Shown one piece after another: positions 27,750 through 37,128 of a stretch of DNA of 64,000 bases. Below the pieces are notes generated by a model. The model saw only the letters and a list, made by a program, of their open reading frames with translations. It was not told the DNA's origin and did not search any database. The stretch is taken from the NCBI GenBank assembly GCA_018652265.1, contig JABICL010000002.1, forward strand, positions 22,326 through 86,325. The letters are read 5' to 3'. Position 1 is the first letter of the stretch; every line of letters begins with the position of its first letter. The position numbers were made by a program, and so were the translations under genes. This DNA comes from Candidatus Peribacteria bacterium (lineage in GTDB: Bacteria; Patescibacteriota; Gracilibacteria; Peribacterales; Peribacteraceae).

Positions 27750-28424
27750 TTAAACTTTGCCCTCTTCTACTCTCTTCTCTTTTACAGATGCTCCTTTGGT
27801 TACAACGCCTGGAACATCTAGAACTTCTCTATTTACCATTTTGTCTCCCTCAAATGTATAAACATAAGGAGTGCACAAACCAAATTCAGCAGAAGCGGTA
27901 TCTTCTGGACTCAGATTATCCAGATATTTAACAATTGGACGCAAACTATTTCCATGTGCAGATATAATCACATCTTTACCATCTACAAGTAGAGGCAATA
28001 TATAGTGTGTAAAGAATGGCTTAGTTCTCCTCTCGCAATCTTCCATACTTTCTCCATCTGGAGGACGAGTAAAGAAATCTCTTCTCCATAGTTTTACCTG
28101 CTCTTGCCCATGCTTCTCAGCAGTTTCTGCCTTATTTAGACCCTGTAAACTACCGTAATGCCTTTCGTTCAAAGCAGAATCCACTTCGACTTCCAGATCA
28201 GATTGTCCCATTTCTTCCAAAATAATCTTCATGGTATCCGCTGCACGGATAAGCCTGGAGGTAAATGCAACATCGAACTTAAATCCTTTCTCCTTTAAAA
28301 ATTGTCCTGACTTACTAGCATCAGATTCTCCACGCTCTGTAAGTGGCACATCTGTCCATCCAGTAAAACGATTTTCTAAATTCCATTTAGATTGTCCATG
28401 TCTTATGAGAACTAATGTAGCCAT
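27750..28424 (-). CDS. gpmA: 2,3-bisphosphoglycerate-dependent phosphoglycerate mutase
   Basis: LVLIRHGQSKWNLENRFTGWTDVPLTERG...NERHYGSLQGLNKAETAEKHGQEQVKLWRR. Confidence 0.95.
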   Translation of the reverse strand: MATLVLIRHGQSKWNLENRFTGWTDVPLTERGESDASKSGQFLKEKGFKFDVAFTSRLIRAADTMKIILEEMGQSDLEVEVDSALNERHYGSLQGLNKAETAEKHGQEQVKLWRRDFFTRPPDGESMEDCERRTKPFFTHYILPLLVDGKDVIISAHGNSLRPIVKYLDNLSPEDTASAEFGLCTPYVYTFEGDKMVNREVLDVPGVVTKGASVKEKRVEEGKV

Positions 28425-28451
28425 GTACGAAGTGTATCAGAACTAGCAACT

Positions 28452-28497
28452 ACAAAAAAACGCCCCCTCATAGAGGAAGCGTTTTTTAAAAGCGATC
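28452..28497 (-). terminator. Rho-independent terminator after hup
   Basis: Minus strand aacgcttcctctatgagggggcgttttttt. Confidence 0.7.
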
Positions 28498-28504
28498 GTT
28501 AATG

Positions 28505-28780
28505 CTATCTCACTGCATCCTTTAGACTCTTTCCTGCTTTGAAAGCTGGAACTTTCATTGCTGGAATAGAAATCTTCTGGGATGGGTTTCGTGGATTTAC
28601 ACCCATGCGTGATGCACGATGTGAAACACGAAAAGTACCAAAACCTGTAATGGTTACATTCCTTCCTTTTTTGAGTTCACTTGTAATGGTACCAACAAGG
28701 GTATGAAGAGCATCAGCTGCTGCACGTTTTGTAATTCCTGCAGACTGTGCAATGAGGTTGATTAAGTCCTGTTTGGACAT
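28505..28780 (-). CDS. hup: HU-family DNA-binding protein
   Basis: MSKQDLINLIAQSAGITKRAAADALHTLVGTITSELKKGRNVTITGFGTFRVSHRASRMGVNPRNPSQKISIPAMKVPAFKAGKSLKDAV. Confidence 0.97.
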   Translation of the reverse strand: MSKQDLINLIAQSAGITKRAAADALHTLVGTITSELKKGRNVTITGFGTFRVSHRASRMGVNPRNPSQKISIPAMKVPAFKAGKSLKDAVR

Positions 28781-28984
28781 GATTATTAAGGGGTATGAAA
28801 TACAGGTATGCTCTGAGTCTAACCATAGCTAGCGCTACGTAAAATACTTTTGTCCTTGCATCAGACACGAAAAGGGTTCCTTTGCACATTACGATTTTCT
28901 GAACACATAAATTGCTCAAACATGCATTTATACCTATAGTTGCATTTGACAAAGAATTTACTTACCCACTACTCTCCGCCCGAC

Positions 28985-31198
28985 ATGCCAGACAATTTAG
29001 TTATCGTAGAGAGCCCCGCAAAAGCAAAAACTATCAAGAAATTTTTAGGTAAGGATTTCCAAGTAGAAGCCAGCATGGGCCACGTAAGAGACCTACCAGC
29101 AAAGAAACTTGGAATTGACACAGATAATGATTTCGAACCTACTTACGAAGTTCCCGATTCTAAAAAAACTGTCATAAAGAAACTAAAAGCTGCAGCAAAA
29201 ACTGCAAAAAAATTATGGATCGCAACTGATGAAGATAGAGAAGGAGAAGCAATTGGCTGGCACCTCTTAAGTGCCCTAAAAATTGGCAAAAGCCATGATG
29301 TAAAAAGGATCGTTTTTCATGAGATCACAAAAGAAGCTATAGACAAAGCTATAAAAACCCCTCGTGATATAAATCACGAACTAGTAGATGCACAACAAGC
29401 AAGACGTATTTTAGACAGAATAGTTGGATACACATTATCGCCTTTTCTATGGAACAAGGTATACCGAGGACTATCTGCAGGACGTGTCCAATCTGTAGCA
29501 GTTAGAATAATTGTAGACAGAGAAAAAGAAATAAAAGCATTCAACCCAGAAGAATATTGGAGTGTGATTGCAGATTTAGAAACAGAGAAAAAAGAATCAT
29601 TCACAGCAGAATTTCAGAAAAAAGACGGAAAGAAGTTTGTGCCAACTAACGAAAAAGAAGCTACCGAAGTTGTAGAAGGATCAAAAAATAACGATTTCAC
29701 AGTTTCTGCCATAGAAGAAAAGAAATTGAAAAAAAATCCTTCACCTCCTTTTACTACATCCACACTTCAGCAAGCTGCATCGAATAAGCTTGGTTTTTCT
29801 GTAAAACAAACAATGGTAGTAGCACAGCAACTATATGAAGGTGTGAATCTAGGAAAGGGAGAAGGGCAAACTGGTCTTATAACTTATATGCGTACCGATT
29901 CTGTAACTCTTAGCAAGAAAGCCATAGATGATTCATCTACTACTATAGAAAAGCTTTTCGGCCGTGAATATCTATTGAGCAAACCAAGAACTTTCAAAGG
30001 TAAAACTAAAAATGCACAAGAAGCTCATGAAGCAATCAGGCCTACAGAAATGCATAGAACTCCAGAGTCTTTGAAAGATATTTTAGATAATCAGCAATTA
30101 AAACTTTATACACTGATATGGCAAAGAACTATGGCCACACAAATGGCTGCAGCTGAGCTCAAACGAATCGGTGCAAACATAGACACTGTTTCTTCTGTTG
30201 ATTCCAAAACTGTTCTCACATTTCGTACCACAGGACAATCAGTAGAATTTGATGGATTCTTGCGTGTATACAAAAGCAACAAAGAAAATGATACAGAAGA
30301 AGAGAATGAAGAAGAGAATGAATTAGGAGAAAAGTTTATGCCACCTTTAAAAGAAAAAGATGATATTAATTGTCTGGAAATAAATCCAGAACAACATTTC
30401 ACAAAACCACCTCCAAGATATACCGAAGCAACACTCGTAAAGAAGCTAGAAGAAGAAGGCATAGGAAGACCAAGTACATATGCCCCAACAATAAGCACAA
30501 TTCAACAAAGAGGATATATAACTAAAGATGGCAGACAACTTGTTCCTGAGAGTATCGCATTCACAGTTACAGATCTTCTAGTAGAACATTTCAAAGATAT
30601 AGTCGATCTTCAATTCACTGCAAAAATCGAAAACAATCTAGATGAAATTTCAAAAGGAGAAGTGGAATGGGTTCCATTTATGAAATCATTTTATGATCCA
30701 TACAATGCACTTTTGGAAAAGAAAAATAACGAAGTGAAGAAAGAAGACATAATAAAAGAAACTACAGATGAGCTTTGTCCTGAGTGTGGATCTTCTATGA
30801 CAGTTAAACTAAGTAGATTTGGAAAGTTCCTTGCATGTTCTACTTATCCAAAATGCAAAGGGAAAAAATCTACTCCAGAAGAAGCAGAGAAAAAAGCTGC
30901 ACAAGAAGAAGAGCGTAAGAAGCTAGAAGAAGAGATGAAACTAGGAAAATGTCCTGACTGCGGATCTGATCTCGGTGTAAAGAATGGAAGATTTGGACCA
31001 TTTGTCGGATGTAACGGATATCCAAAATGTAAGCACATACAAAAAATAGAGAAAACTTCTGGTGTTAAATGTGATAAATGCAACAAAGGAGAACTAGTAG
31101 AAAAAAGAACTAAGCGTGGCAAAAAATTCTGGGGATGCAATAAATATCCAGATTGCGATAATGCATCTTGGACTTATCCTGGAAATAAAAAGGATTAA
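28985..31198 (+). CDS. topA: DNA topoisomerase I
   Basis: MPDNLVIVESPAKAKTIKKFLGKDFQVEASMGHVRDLP plus C-terminal zinc ribbons. Start revised from 28940. Confidence 0.97.
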   Translation: MPDNLVIVESPAKAKTIKKFLGKDFQVEASMGHVRDLPAKKLGIDTDNDFEPTYEVPDSKKTVIKKLKAAAKTAKKLWIATDEDREGEAIGWHLLSALKIGKSHDVKRIVFHEITKEAIDKAIKTPRDINHELVDAQQARRILDRIVGYTLSPFLWNKVYRGLSAGRVQSVAVRIIVDREKEIKAFNPEEYWSVIADLETEKKESFTAEFQKKDGKKFVPTNEKEATEVVEGSKNNDFTVSAIEEKKLKKNPSPPFTTSTLQQAASNKLGFSVKQTMVVAQQLYEGVNLGKGEGQTGLITYMRTDSVTLSKKAIDDSSTTIEKLFGREYLLSKPRTFKGKTKNAQEAHEAIRPTEMHRTPESLKDILDNQQLKLYTLIWQRTMATQMAAAELKRIGANIDTVSSVDSKTVLTFRTTGQSVEFDGFLRVYKSNKENDTEEENEEENELGEKFMPPLKEKDDINCLEINPEQHFTKPPPRYTEATLVKKLEEEGIGRPSTYAPTISTIQQRGYITKDGRQLVPESIAFTVTDLLVEHFKDIVDLQFTAKIENNLDEISKGEVEWVPFMKSFYDPYNALLEKKNNEVKKEDIIKETTDELCPECGSSMTVKLSRFGKFLACSTYPKCKGKKSTPEEAEKKAAQEEERKKLEEEMKLGKCPDCGSDLGVKNGRFGPFVGCNGYPKCKHIQKIEKTSGVKCDKCNKGELVEKRTKRGKKFWGCNKYPDCDNASWTYPGNKKD

Positions 31199-31536
31199 TG
31201 TAGCTTCTCTACTTTATCTACAACCCATCCGTCTTTTGACATTGAAGAAGTAACTAAATATTTCTCGTATCCATCTTTCTTCAAAATGTATAGCTTTACT
31301 TCATCTGTTTCTCGAACAACCTGCACTTCATCGAATGCTTGCATTTCAGAAAGTATTGCAATGTCACCACCATCCCCTGCAGCAAGAATCTCTCCAGAAA
31401 GTTTGAGCTCTGCTCTACTTAGAAGTGCAATTACAAATACTGCGATCATGGATATAGCTAAAATTCCACAGAAGTGGTGCTCGTATTTTTTGTGATATCC
31501 ATGGGCCTTATATTTACCAAATGTTTTTGTTTTCAT
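31195..31536 (-). CDS. Hypothetical protein with one TM
   Basis: 113-aa ORF; GILAISMIAVFVIALLSRAEL. Confidence 0.55.
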   Translation of the reverse strand: MKTKTFGKYKAHGYHKKYEHHFCGILAISMIAVFVIALLSRAELKLSGEILAAGDGGDIAILSEMQAFDEVQVVRETDEVKLYILKKDGYEKYLVTSSMSKDGWVVDKVEKLH

Positions 31537-31607
31537 GTTTTTTGTAGATTATCTTCCCATTATATCACTTGACGGGGTGGTGCGCCATTACGTACTCTCT
31601 CGCTTAC

Positions 31608-31736
31608 ATGCTTTCAAAGAGATCCAACCGCAAGAAACACAAGAAACACGGCTTTCTATCGAGAATGAAGACAACTGCTGGAAAACGTGTTGTATCAGCC
31701 CGTAGAGCCAAAGGAAGAAAGAGATTGGGGCAATAG
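31608..31736 (+). CDS. rpmH: 50S ribosomal protein L34 (missed by the ORF track)
   Basis: [42 protein letters not shown]; next to rnpA. Confidence 0.93.
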   Translation: MLSKRSNRKKHKKHGFLSRMKTTAGKRVVSARRAKGRKRLGQ

Positions 31737-31748
31737 CACCCAATATAA

Positions 31749-32144
31749 GTGGTACAATGGCGCATATTGTCATTTTCCATGCATCAACTCCGGGGAAGAA
31801 AGCTATCTGAACAAGTAAGAAGAAAAGGCTCAAGATGGCGAGGCAAGCACATGAATGCAGTATTTTTAAGTGATCGAGAATCGAATGGCAAACTATTTGT
31901 AGGAACACCTGCCTCCAAAAAATTAGACAAATCTGCAGTTCGTAGAAATAAAATGAGAAGAAGATGTAGAGAATCACTTAGAGTAACATTGAAAAATATT
32001 ACTTCTAAAACCTCTAAAACTTCTACCTCTTCTACATCCTTACGCTTGATCCTAACCCCCAAATACTCTAGCCTCACGTGCGACTTCGAGGAGCTTATTA
32101 AAGACTCCGAGGCCCTTATATCTCACTTAACTAAATATGCCTGA
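31749..32144 (+). CDS. rnpA: Ribonuclease P protein component
   Basis: KLDKSAVRRNKMRRRCRESLR motif; rpmH-rnpA-yidC order; start may be the internal MHQLRGRK. Confidence 0.9.
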   Translation: MVQWRILSFSMHQLRGRKLSEQVRRKGSRWRGKHMNAVFLSDRESNGKLFVGTPASKKLDKSAVRRNKMRRRCRESLRVTLKNITSKTSKTSTSSTSLRLILTPKYSSLTCDFEELIKDSEALISHLTKYA

Positions 32145-33435
32145 AAATAAGCCAAACAATTTATTAAGGTTCATAGTAACTTTCTTCTTTTTCTATCTGA
32201 TAATAACAATGGGACTGAAGGCTGTTTTCCCAGAAAAATTCTCAGATGAAAGAAAAACACCAGAAGCAGTAACTATAAATATGGATAGCAGTAAAATCAC
32301 CATAGGTCGTGATTTCTCTGTGAACATTGTAAATACAACCAGCACTGGAATTGTACTTCCAGATCTATGTCCAGAACCTCCAGTGGTAATAGAGAGAAAA
32401 GTGGGAGACAAGCTCTATCAAATAGATCTAACAGAGCCAGTAGTAGAATGTGTTTCTGTTACAAATATAGAACCAGATGAAAAAACAAATATTGATCTAA
32501 GCCCATGGAAATACAGCGCATTTACAGAAACCGGAAATTACAGAATATCTCTGGAGATTCCAGAAGAAGGAAATGAAAAACTTGTAAACAACTTAACAAA
32601 CAGGGTTATAGAAACAGAAGTAAAAGTGAAAAACCCTGGAGTTTTCGTATCTATATTTCGCACATTTATAAGTAAGCCATTACTTAATGGAATGATCCTC
32701 ATTGCTTCACTTGTTCCAAATCATAGTCTTGGTTGGTCAATTATTTTATTAACCATAATAGTTAAACTACTACTGTTCTTTCCTAGTCAACATGCACTAG
32801 AAAGCCAGAAAAAGTTACAAATTTTACAACCAAAACTAGACGAGATAAAAAAGAAATATGCAGGCAATCAACAAAAGATCACAGAAGAAACAATGGCAAT
32901 ATGGAAGAGAGAGAAAATAAATCCATTACAATCTTGCTTACCTACACTTCTGCAACTTCCTATTCTTATAGGATTATTCTTTATCATAAGAGATAGTGGA
33001 TCCTTAGATCTTGCAAGGCATTTGCTATATCCCCCATTTCTTTCTCTTGATTGGACATTTGATACAAACTTCCTAGGAATTTTGGATCTAAATATGATTC
33101 CATTTAAAAGTGTAGATTCATGGATTCCTCCTCGTCCATTGGGAGGACTTGCAAAAGGATTGTTCTTGCCTGTACTAATTGCAATTGCACAATTTATACA
33201 AATGAAAATGTCATTTGCTAAAAAGGCAGCAGAAAAAGGTAATAAAAAATCAGAAAAGAAAACTCTAGAAGATCATCTGAGCATGCAGAACATGATGATG
33301 TATATGCTCCCTACAATGCTTATTTTCATATCTGGTAGCTTGCCTGCAGCCGTAAGTATCTATTGGGCTGCAAGTACATCATTTGCAATCGGACAACAGT
33401 ATTATGTGAATAAAGCACCTCGCTCGCGTGCTTAA
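32137..33435 (+). CDS. yidC: Membrane protein insertase YidC/Oxa1
   Basis: GWSIILLTIIVKLLLFFPSQHALESQKKLQILQPKLDEIKKKYAGNQQKITEETMAIWKREKINPLQSCLPTLLQLPILIGLFFII. Confidence 0.95.
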   Translation: MPENKPNNLLRFIVTFFFFYLIITMGLKAVFPEKFSDERKTPEAVTINMDSSKITIGRDFSVNIVNTTSTGIVLPDLCPEPPVVIERKVGDKLYQIDLTEPVVECVSVTNIEPDEKTNIDLSPWKYSAFTETGNYRISLEIPEEGNEKLVNNLTNRVIETEVKVKNPGVFVSIFRTFISKPLLNGMILIASLVPNHSLGWSIILLTIIVKLLLFFPSQHALESQKKLQILQPKLDEIKKKYAGNQQKITEETMAIWKREKINPLQSCLPTLLQLPILIGLFFIIRDSGSLDLARHLLYPPFLSLDWTFDTNFLGILDLNMIPFKSVDSWIPPRPLGGLAKGLFLPVLIAIAQFIQMKMSFAKKAAEKGNKKSEKKTLEDHLSMQNMMMYMLPTMLIFISGSLPAAVSIYWAASTSFAIGQQYYVNKAPRSRA

Positions 33436-33534
33436 GGCGGTATATGCGACGAAATCAACGTAACCCATCACCGTTTATTACTTATCAGAGGTCTCGGATT
33501 GATTTCTTAGTAAAAATAGCCTGCACGCTTGCTA
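33420..33534. repeat. Family A repeat (core 1), supplying the yidC stop codon
   Basis: Core matches 9117..9233; yidC ends ...APRSRA* within the repeat arm. Confidence 0.92.
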
Positions 33535-33612
33535 TGTCTTATGATAAACGACTAGAAACTAGTAACTAAAACCTAGTAACAAATCATCTCTCCCTGTATT
33601 ATCTCCACAATC

Positions 33613-34173
33613 ATGAAACAGCTAATAGTAGACATCCTTACCGAGCTATTAAATCAGCTAAAGCTTGAATTTACAGAAATAAAAGTAGATGAGTCAGACG
33701 AATCTATGATTCGTGTAGATATAGAATCTCCAAAAGCTAGTCGCATAATAGGATGGCACGGAGAAACTATAAACTCTATACAACACACTCTTAAATCAAT
33801 TATTAGAACTCAAAAGAAAACAGAGAGAAGTCCATTTATAGTTCTAGATGTGGATGGCTACAGGCGAGCACAAGAAGAAAAGGTATGCAGAATAACATCA
33901 CAAAAAGCAGACTTCGTAAGAGAGAAGAAAACACGAGTAGCCCTTCCTCCTATGTCTCCATACTTCCGCAGAATAGTTCACATGTTCGTATCAAATAACG
34001 AAGGCCTGCAAGATCTAACAACCGAGAGTATAGGAGAAGGAGATTACAGACAGATTGTCCTCAAGCTAAAAGAAGGATCTATAGAGGAAGGAGAAGAGCT
34101 AGCACCAATAATTAAATCTGACGAGAAAGAAGCAGTAATCTCAGAAGAGGGATTTGATAATTTGGATATCTAA
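33613..34173 (+). CDS. khpB: KhpB/Jag-type RNA-binding protein (KH + R3H)
   Basis: ASRIIGWHGETINSIQHTLKSIIRTQ...VLDVDGYRRAQEEKVCRITSQKADFVREKKTRVALPPMSPYFRRIVHMFVSN. Confidence 0.9.
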   Translation: MKQLIVDILTELLNQLKLEFTEIKVDESDESMIRVDIESPKASRIIGWHGETINSIQHTLKSIIRTQKKTERSPFIVLDVDGYRRAQEEKVCRITSQKADFVREKKTRVALPPMSPYFRRIVHMFVSNNEGLQDLTTESIGEGDYRQIVLKLKEGSIEEGEELAPIIKSDEKEAVISEEGFDNLDI

Positions 34174-35471
34174 ACCATCCTACTTGGATCCAAAATCTTC
34201 TCTAGCTTCTTTTTTGACATACCAGTAACCCTGACAGCAACATCTACAATTCTTTCTCCTGTCTTCATAGCTTCCTTTGCAATTTTTGCTGCTTCGTCGT
34301 ATCCGATAATAGGTGCTAGAGCAGTTACAAGCATTGCATTACGTTCGACATAACCTTCTATAACTTTCTTATTTACCTTAATCCCCTTCACGCATTTATC
34401 AGCAAAAATCTTTGATACATTTGTAAGAAGTCCAATCGAAGTAAGAAGTGAATTAGCAATAAAAGGCGTACATGTATTTAATTCAAACACTCCACCCTGA
34501 GCTCCCCAAACTCCCACTGACACATCTGCACCTATCACATGTGCGGCAACTTGTATCACGCTTTCTGGAATCACAGGATTTACTTTTCCAGGCATTATGG
34601 AAGATCCTGGCTGAAGAGTAGGCAATTTAATTTCATTTAGACCTGCAACAGGACCAGATCCCATCCAACGAATATCATTCGCAATCTTATGCAGAACTAC
34701 TGCGACTTCTCTAAGCGAACCACTTAAAGCCTGAGCAGCAAATGGAAATGATTGTGCTGCAACATGGTCACGCGCTTCTTTGAATGGCAATCGCGTCTGT
34801 TTTGCGATCTTTGCAATAACGCGTTTTGCAAATTGTGGATGAGCATTCAATCCAGTCCCTGCAGCAGTTCCTCCAAGTGGTAAATCGTTTGAGAGCCTTA
34901 CTGCCTCCTCTACTCTTTTTCTAGCCTGAGAAATAAGCGTCGCATAAGATTTAAACTCATCTCCCAGTCTAACTGGAACTGCATCCATATTGTGAGTTCT
35001 TCCTGTTTTTATGATTCCATGAAATTCTTTTGCTTTTATCTGAAATGTTTTTTCTAAATGCAAAAGTGTAGGCAGAAGTTCATTACAAACTTTTAATGCA
35101 CAAGAAATATTTAGTGCAGTAGGAATAACGTCGTTACTAGATTGTCCGAAGTTCACATGATCATTTGGATGGACCTTCGCCAAAGTCGCAATTACTTCAT
35201 TCATATTCATATTCGTACTTGTACCCGATCCCGTCTGAAACACATCCAATGGAAACTGATCCATATGTTTACCAGATGCTATTTGCTTGGCAGCTCTAGC
35301 AATTTTTATTGCATGACCTTTTGGAATTTGTCTAAGTCCGCCATTAACTTCTGCTGCATACATTTTGATTATCGCAAGCGCACGCAAAAAATCTTCTGGC
35401 ATAGCCCAACCAGAGACTGGAAAATTCTTTATCGCTTTTTCTGTAGAGGATCCGTAGAGCTTTTTTGACAT
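34170..35471 (-). CDS. fumC: Class II fumarate hydratase / aspartase family lyase
   Basis: QTGSGTSTNMNMNEVIA, NFGQSSNDVIPTALNIS, GSSIMPGKVNPVIPESV signature. Confidence 0.85.
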   Translation of the reverse strand: MSKKLYGSSTEKAIKNFPVSGWAMPEDFLRALAIIKMYAAEVNGGLRQIPKGHAIKIARAAKQIASGKHMDQFPLDVFQTGSGTSTNMNMNEVIATLAKVHPNDHVNFGQSSNDVIPTALNISCALKVCNELLPTLLHLEKTFQIKAKEFHGIIKTGRTHNMDAVPVRLGDEFKSYATLISQARKRVEEAVRLSNDLPLGGTAAGTGLNAHPQFAKRVIAKIAKQTRLPFKEARDHVAAQSFPFAAQALSGSLREVAVVLHKIANDIRWMGSGPVAGLNEIKLPTLQPGSSIMPGKVNPVIPESVIQVAAHVIGADVSVGVWGAQGGVFELNTCTPFIANSLLTSIGLLTNVSKIFADKCVKGIKVNKKVIEGYVERNAMLVTALAPIIGYDEAAKIAKEAMKTGERIVDVAVRVTGMSKKKLEKILDPSRMV

Positions 35472-35504
35472 ACGTAAATACTATCACACACAAAAAGATA
35501 GTGG

Positions 35505-35524
35505 CATCGGCCTCCTGGCCGATG
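35505..35524 (-). terminator. Terminator hairpin at the end of the small-gene array
   Basis: Minus strand CATCGGCCaggaGGCCGATG followed by ccactatcttttt. Confidence 0.65.
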
Positions 35525-35600
35525 TGTTGGTGCGGTCTTTTAAAGATTTTCAACATAAACACAGGGACGAACGCCCCTGCGCTCGCCCCTTGGCGTCGTA

Positions 35601-35756
35601 TCAGTGCATCGTATTAAATGCAAAAGATAGAATTGAGACAACCAGGCAAATTGCTCCGGCTACCTCCATACCAAATGCTTTTGCACCAGATGACCGCATG
35701 GCCTTGTATGCAAATACAAAAGCCAATACCAAACACAAAATCGCAATTAGCAACAT
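35601..35756 (-). CDS. Small two-TM protein (51 aa), missed by the ORF track
   Basis: MLLIAILCLVLAFVFAYKAMRSSGAKAFGMEVAGAICLVVSILSFAFNTMH with upstream ggaaggg. Confidence 0.65.
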   Translation of the reverse strand: MLLIAILCLVLAFVFAYKAMRSSGAKAFGMEVAGAICLVVSILSFAFNTMH

Positions 35757-35881
35757 TACACACCCTTCCATATTCGATTTATTGCAACTTGCCCACCGAC
35801 AGCGGCGATGCCTAAAGACCGACGTTCTGCAAATATGCTACACCTCAATAAATAAGCGTGCCTCAAAAATCTTAGTCGTTT

Positions 35882-35907
35882 GGGGCGAAGGATTTCTCCC
35901 TCGCCCC
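35882..35907 (-). terminator. Hairpin between small-gene cassettes
   Basis: ggggcgaaggatttctccctcgcccc. Confidence 0.55.
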
Positions 35908-35931
35908 TTGGCGTCGATCATTGAAATGCTA

Positions 35932-36102
35932 TTATAGGAAGAAACACGTAATAGATGCAGCCAGCACCAATGCTACCCCCATCCAAAACAATATCCTGCC
36001 TAATATAGAACTAGACGCATTCAGAAAAAAATCAACGACTAGGATGGCTACACACGTAGTAGCCAAAGCGGCGAAAAGCCACAACAAGATTGTTTCAGCC
36101 AC
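35932..36102 (-). CDS. Small two-TM protein (56 aa, GTG start), missed by the ORF track
   Basis: MAETILLWLFAALATTCVAILVVDFFLNASSSILGRILFWMGVALVLAASITCFFL preceded by the strong SD GAGGAGGTGATATAA. Confidence 0.72.
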   Translation of the reverse strand: MAETILLWLFAALATTCVAILVVDFFLNASSSILGRILFWMGVALVLAASITCFFL

Positions 36103-36210
36103 TTATATCACCTCCTCTCTAATTGAGCGAGCTATGTTTCATAGGATCAACGCTTTACGCTCAAACTACTCCTGCAAAACACTTATCTCCAATATTTTCT
36201 ACAAAAAAAA

Positions 36211-36240
36211 TGGACGAACGGCGGGTGCCACAGTTCGTCC
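36211..36240 (-). terminator. Hairpin between small-gene cassettes
   Basis: tggacgaac...gttcgtcca with a T run on the minus strand. Confidence 0.65.
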
Positions 36241-36270
36241 AAGAGTCGTACGTCGATCGTCGACATGGCC

Positions 36271-36459
36271 CTATCTAGCCATCGCTTTCATAGAAAGCGA
36301 TATAACTAGAATTGTCAGGCCTACAATCGCAAAAAGCACACTACAAACTTCAGGAATGCCGACAGTCTGCCTTCCGTCACTGATGGAATATACACCTAAT
36401 CCACCAACTAATGTGCAAACTGTGCCAATCCTAATCCACCTATTCAATTTCTTCTGCAT
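36271..36459 (-). CDS. Small two-TM protein
   Basis: MQKKLNRWIRIGTVCTLVGGLGVYSISDGRQTVGIPEVCSVLFAIVGLTILVISLSMKAMAR; ATGGAG upstream acts as SD, so the start is revised from 36474. Confidence 0.68.
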   Translation of the reverse strand: MQKKLNRWIRIGTVCTLVGGLGVYSISDGRQTVGIPEVCSVLFAIVGLTILVISLSMKAMAR

Positions 36460-36554
36460 CGCACCATGCTCCATAAGAGAAATTCTGGCCCGTGTTTTCC
36501 AAGATCAACGTTCCCATCGATACTACATCTATCCAACAATTTTTACATAAAAAA

Positions 36555-36582
36555 ACGGACGAAGATTGAAGTCTTCGCCCGT
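36555..36582 (-). terminator. Terminator between small-gene cassettes
   Basis: acggacgaagattgaagtcttcgcccgt with T7 on the minus strand. Confidence 0.75.
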
Positions 36583-36603
36583 CTACATCGATCCTAACAC
36601 TGT

Positions 36604-36789
36604 TCATTCTTCTGAATTTTCTATGAAGAAAGCACTCCCGAAAAAAATCAGAATACCAACGCTGTACACGATCTCAACGATGCCATTGGGCATCCCAAGA
36701 GCAGGATATGCAACATCGATAGCGGCCATCGAAAAGGCCAAAACGATGAGAGACAGTCCTGCAACTACTAAATCCATGGCTTTGTTCAT
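36604..36789 (-). CDS. Small two-TM protein
   Basis: MNKAMDLVVAGLSLIVLAFSMAAIDVAYPALGMPNGIVEIVYSVGILIFFGSAFFIENSEE preceded by AGGGGTGAGCG. Confidence 0.7.
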   Translation of the reverse strand: MNKAMDLVVAGLSLIVLAFSMAAIDVAYPALGMPNGIVEIVYSVGILIFFGSAFFIENSEE

Positions 36790-36895
36790 CGCTCACCCCT
36801 TTATTTAAGGCCAAAATGTGTAGGATCGAAACTATATACAAGATCTAACTTTCATCCAATTCCATCAAGTAAAAAACCTGATTTTTACTAAAAAT

Positions 36896-36923
36896 AAGTG
36901 CCAAGATCGAAGTCTTGGCACTT
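36896..36923 (-). terminator. Terminator between small-gene cassettes
   Basis: aagtgccaagatcgaagtcttggcactt followed on the minus strand by attttta. Confidence 0.8.
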
Positions 36924-36960
36924 AACGGACACTGATTAGTGATTGCGCTGCCAATCCAAC

Positions 36961-37128
36961 CTACTTAAGACGAGATATAGCAAAGGCAAGCATTGCTAAT
37001 CCAAAAAAGGTTAAATTGCATTTTCCTAAGTTCAAAGATGGATATACAACATTTGCTATCGTACATACCACCCCCATAAATGCAAAACCAGACCAATACT
37101 TAAGGAGGACTTCTTTTTTGCTTATCAT
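36961..37128 (-). CDS. Small two-TM protein
   Basis: MISKKEVLLKYWSGFAFMGVVCTIANVVYPSLNLGKCNLTFFGLAMLAFAISRLK preceded by TTGGAGAAGAAT. Confidence 0.68.
   Translation of the reverse strand: MISKKEVLLKYWSGFAFMGVVCTIANVVYPSLNLGKCNLTFFGLAMLAFAISRLK

Noticed and set aside
35524-36550. ORF-track plus-strand ORFs 35524..35937, 35618..35815 and 35921..36550
   Set aside because: They run antisense across the terminators and the minus-strand small ORFs, which have ribosome-binding sites and TM character; judged spurious.
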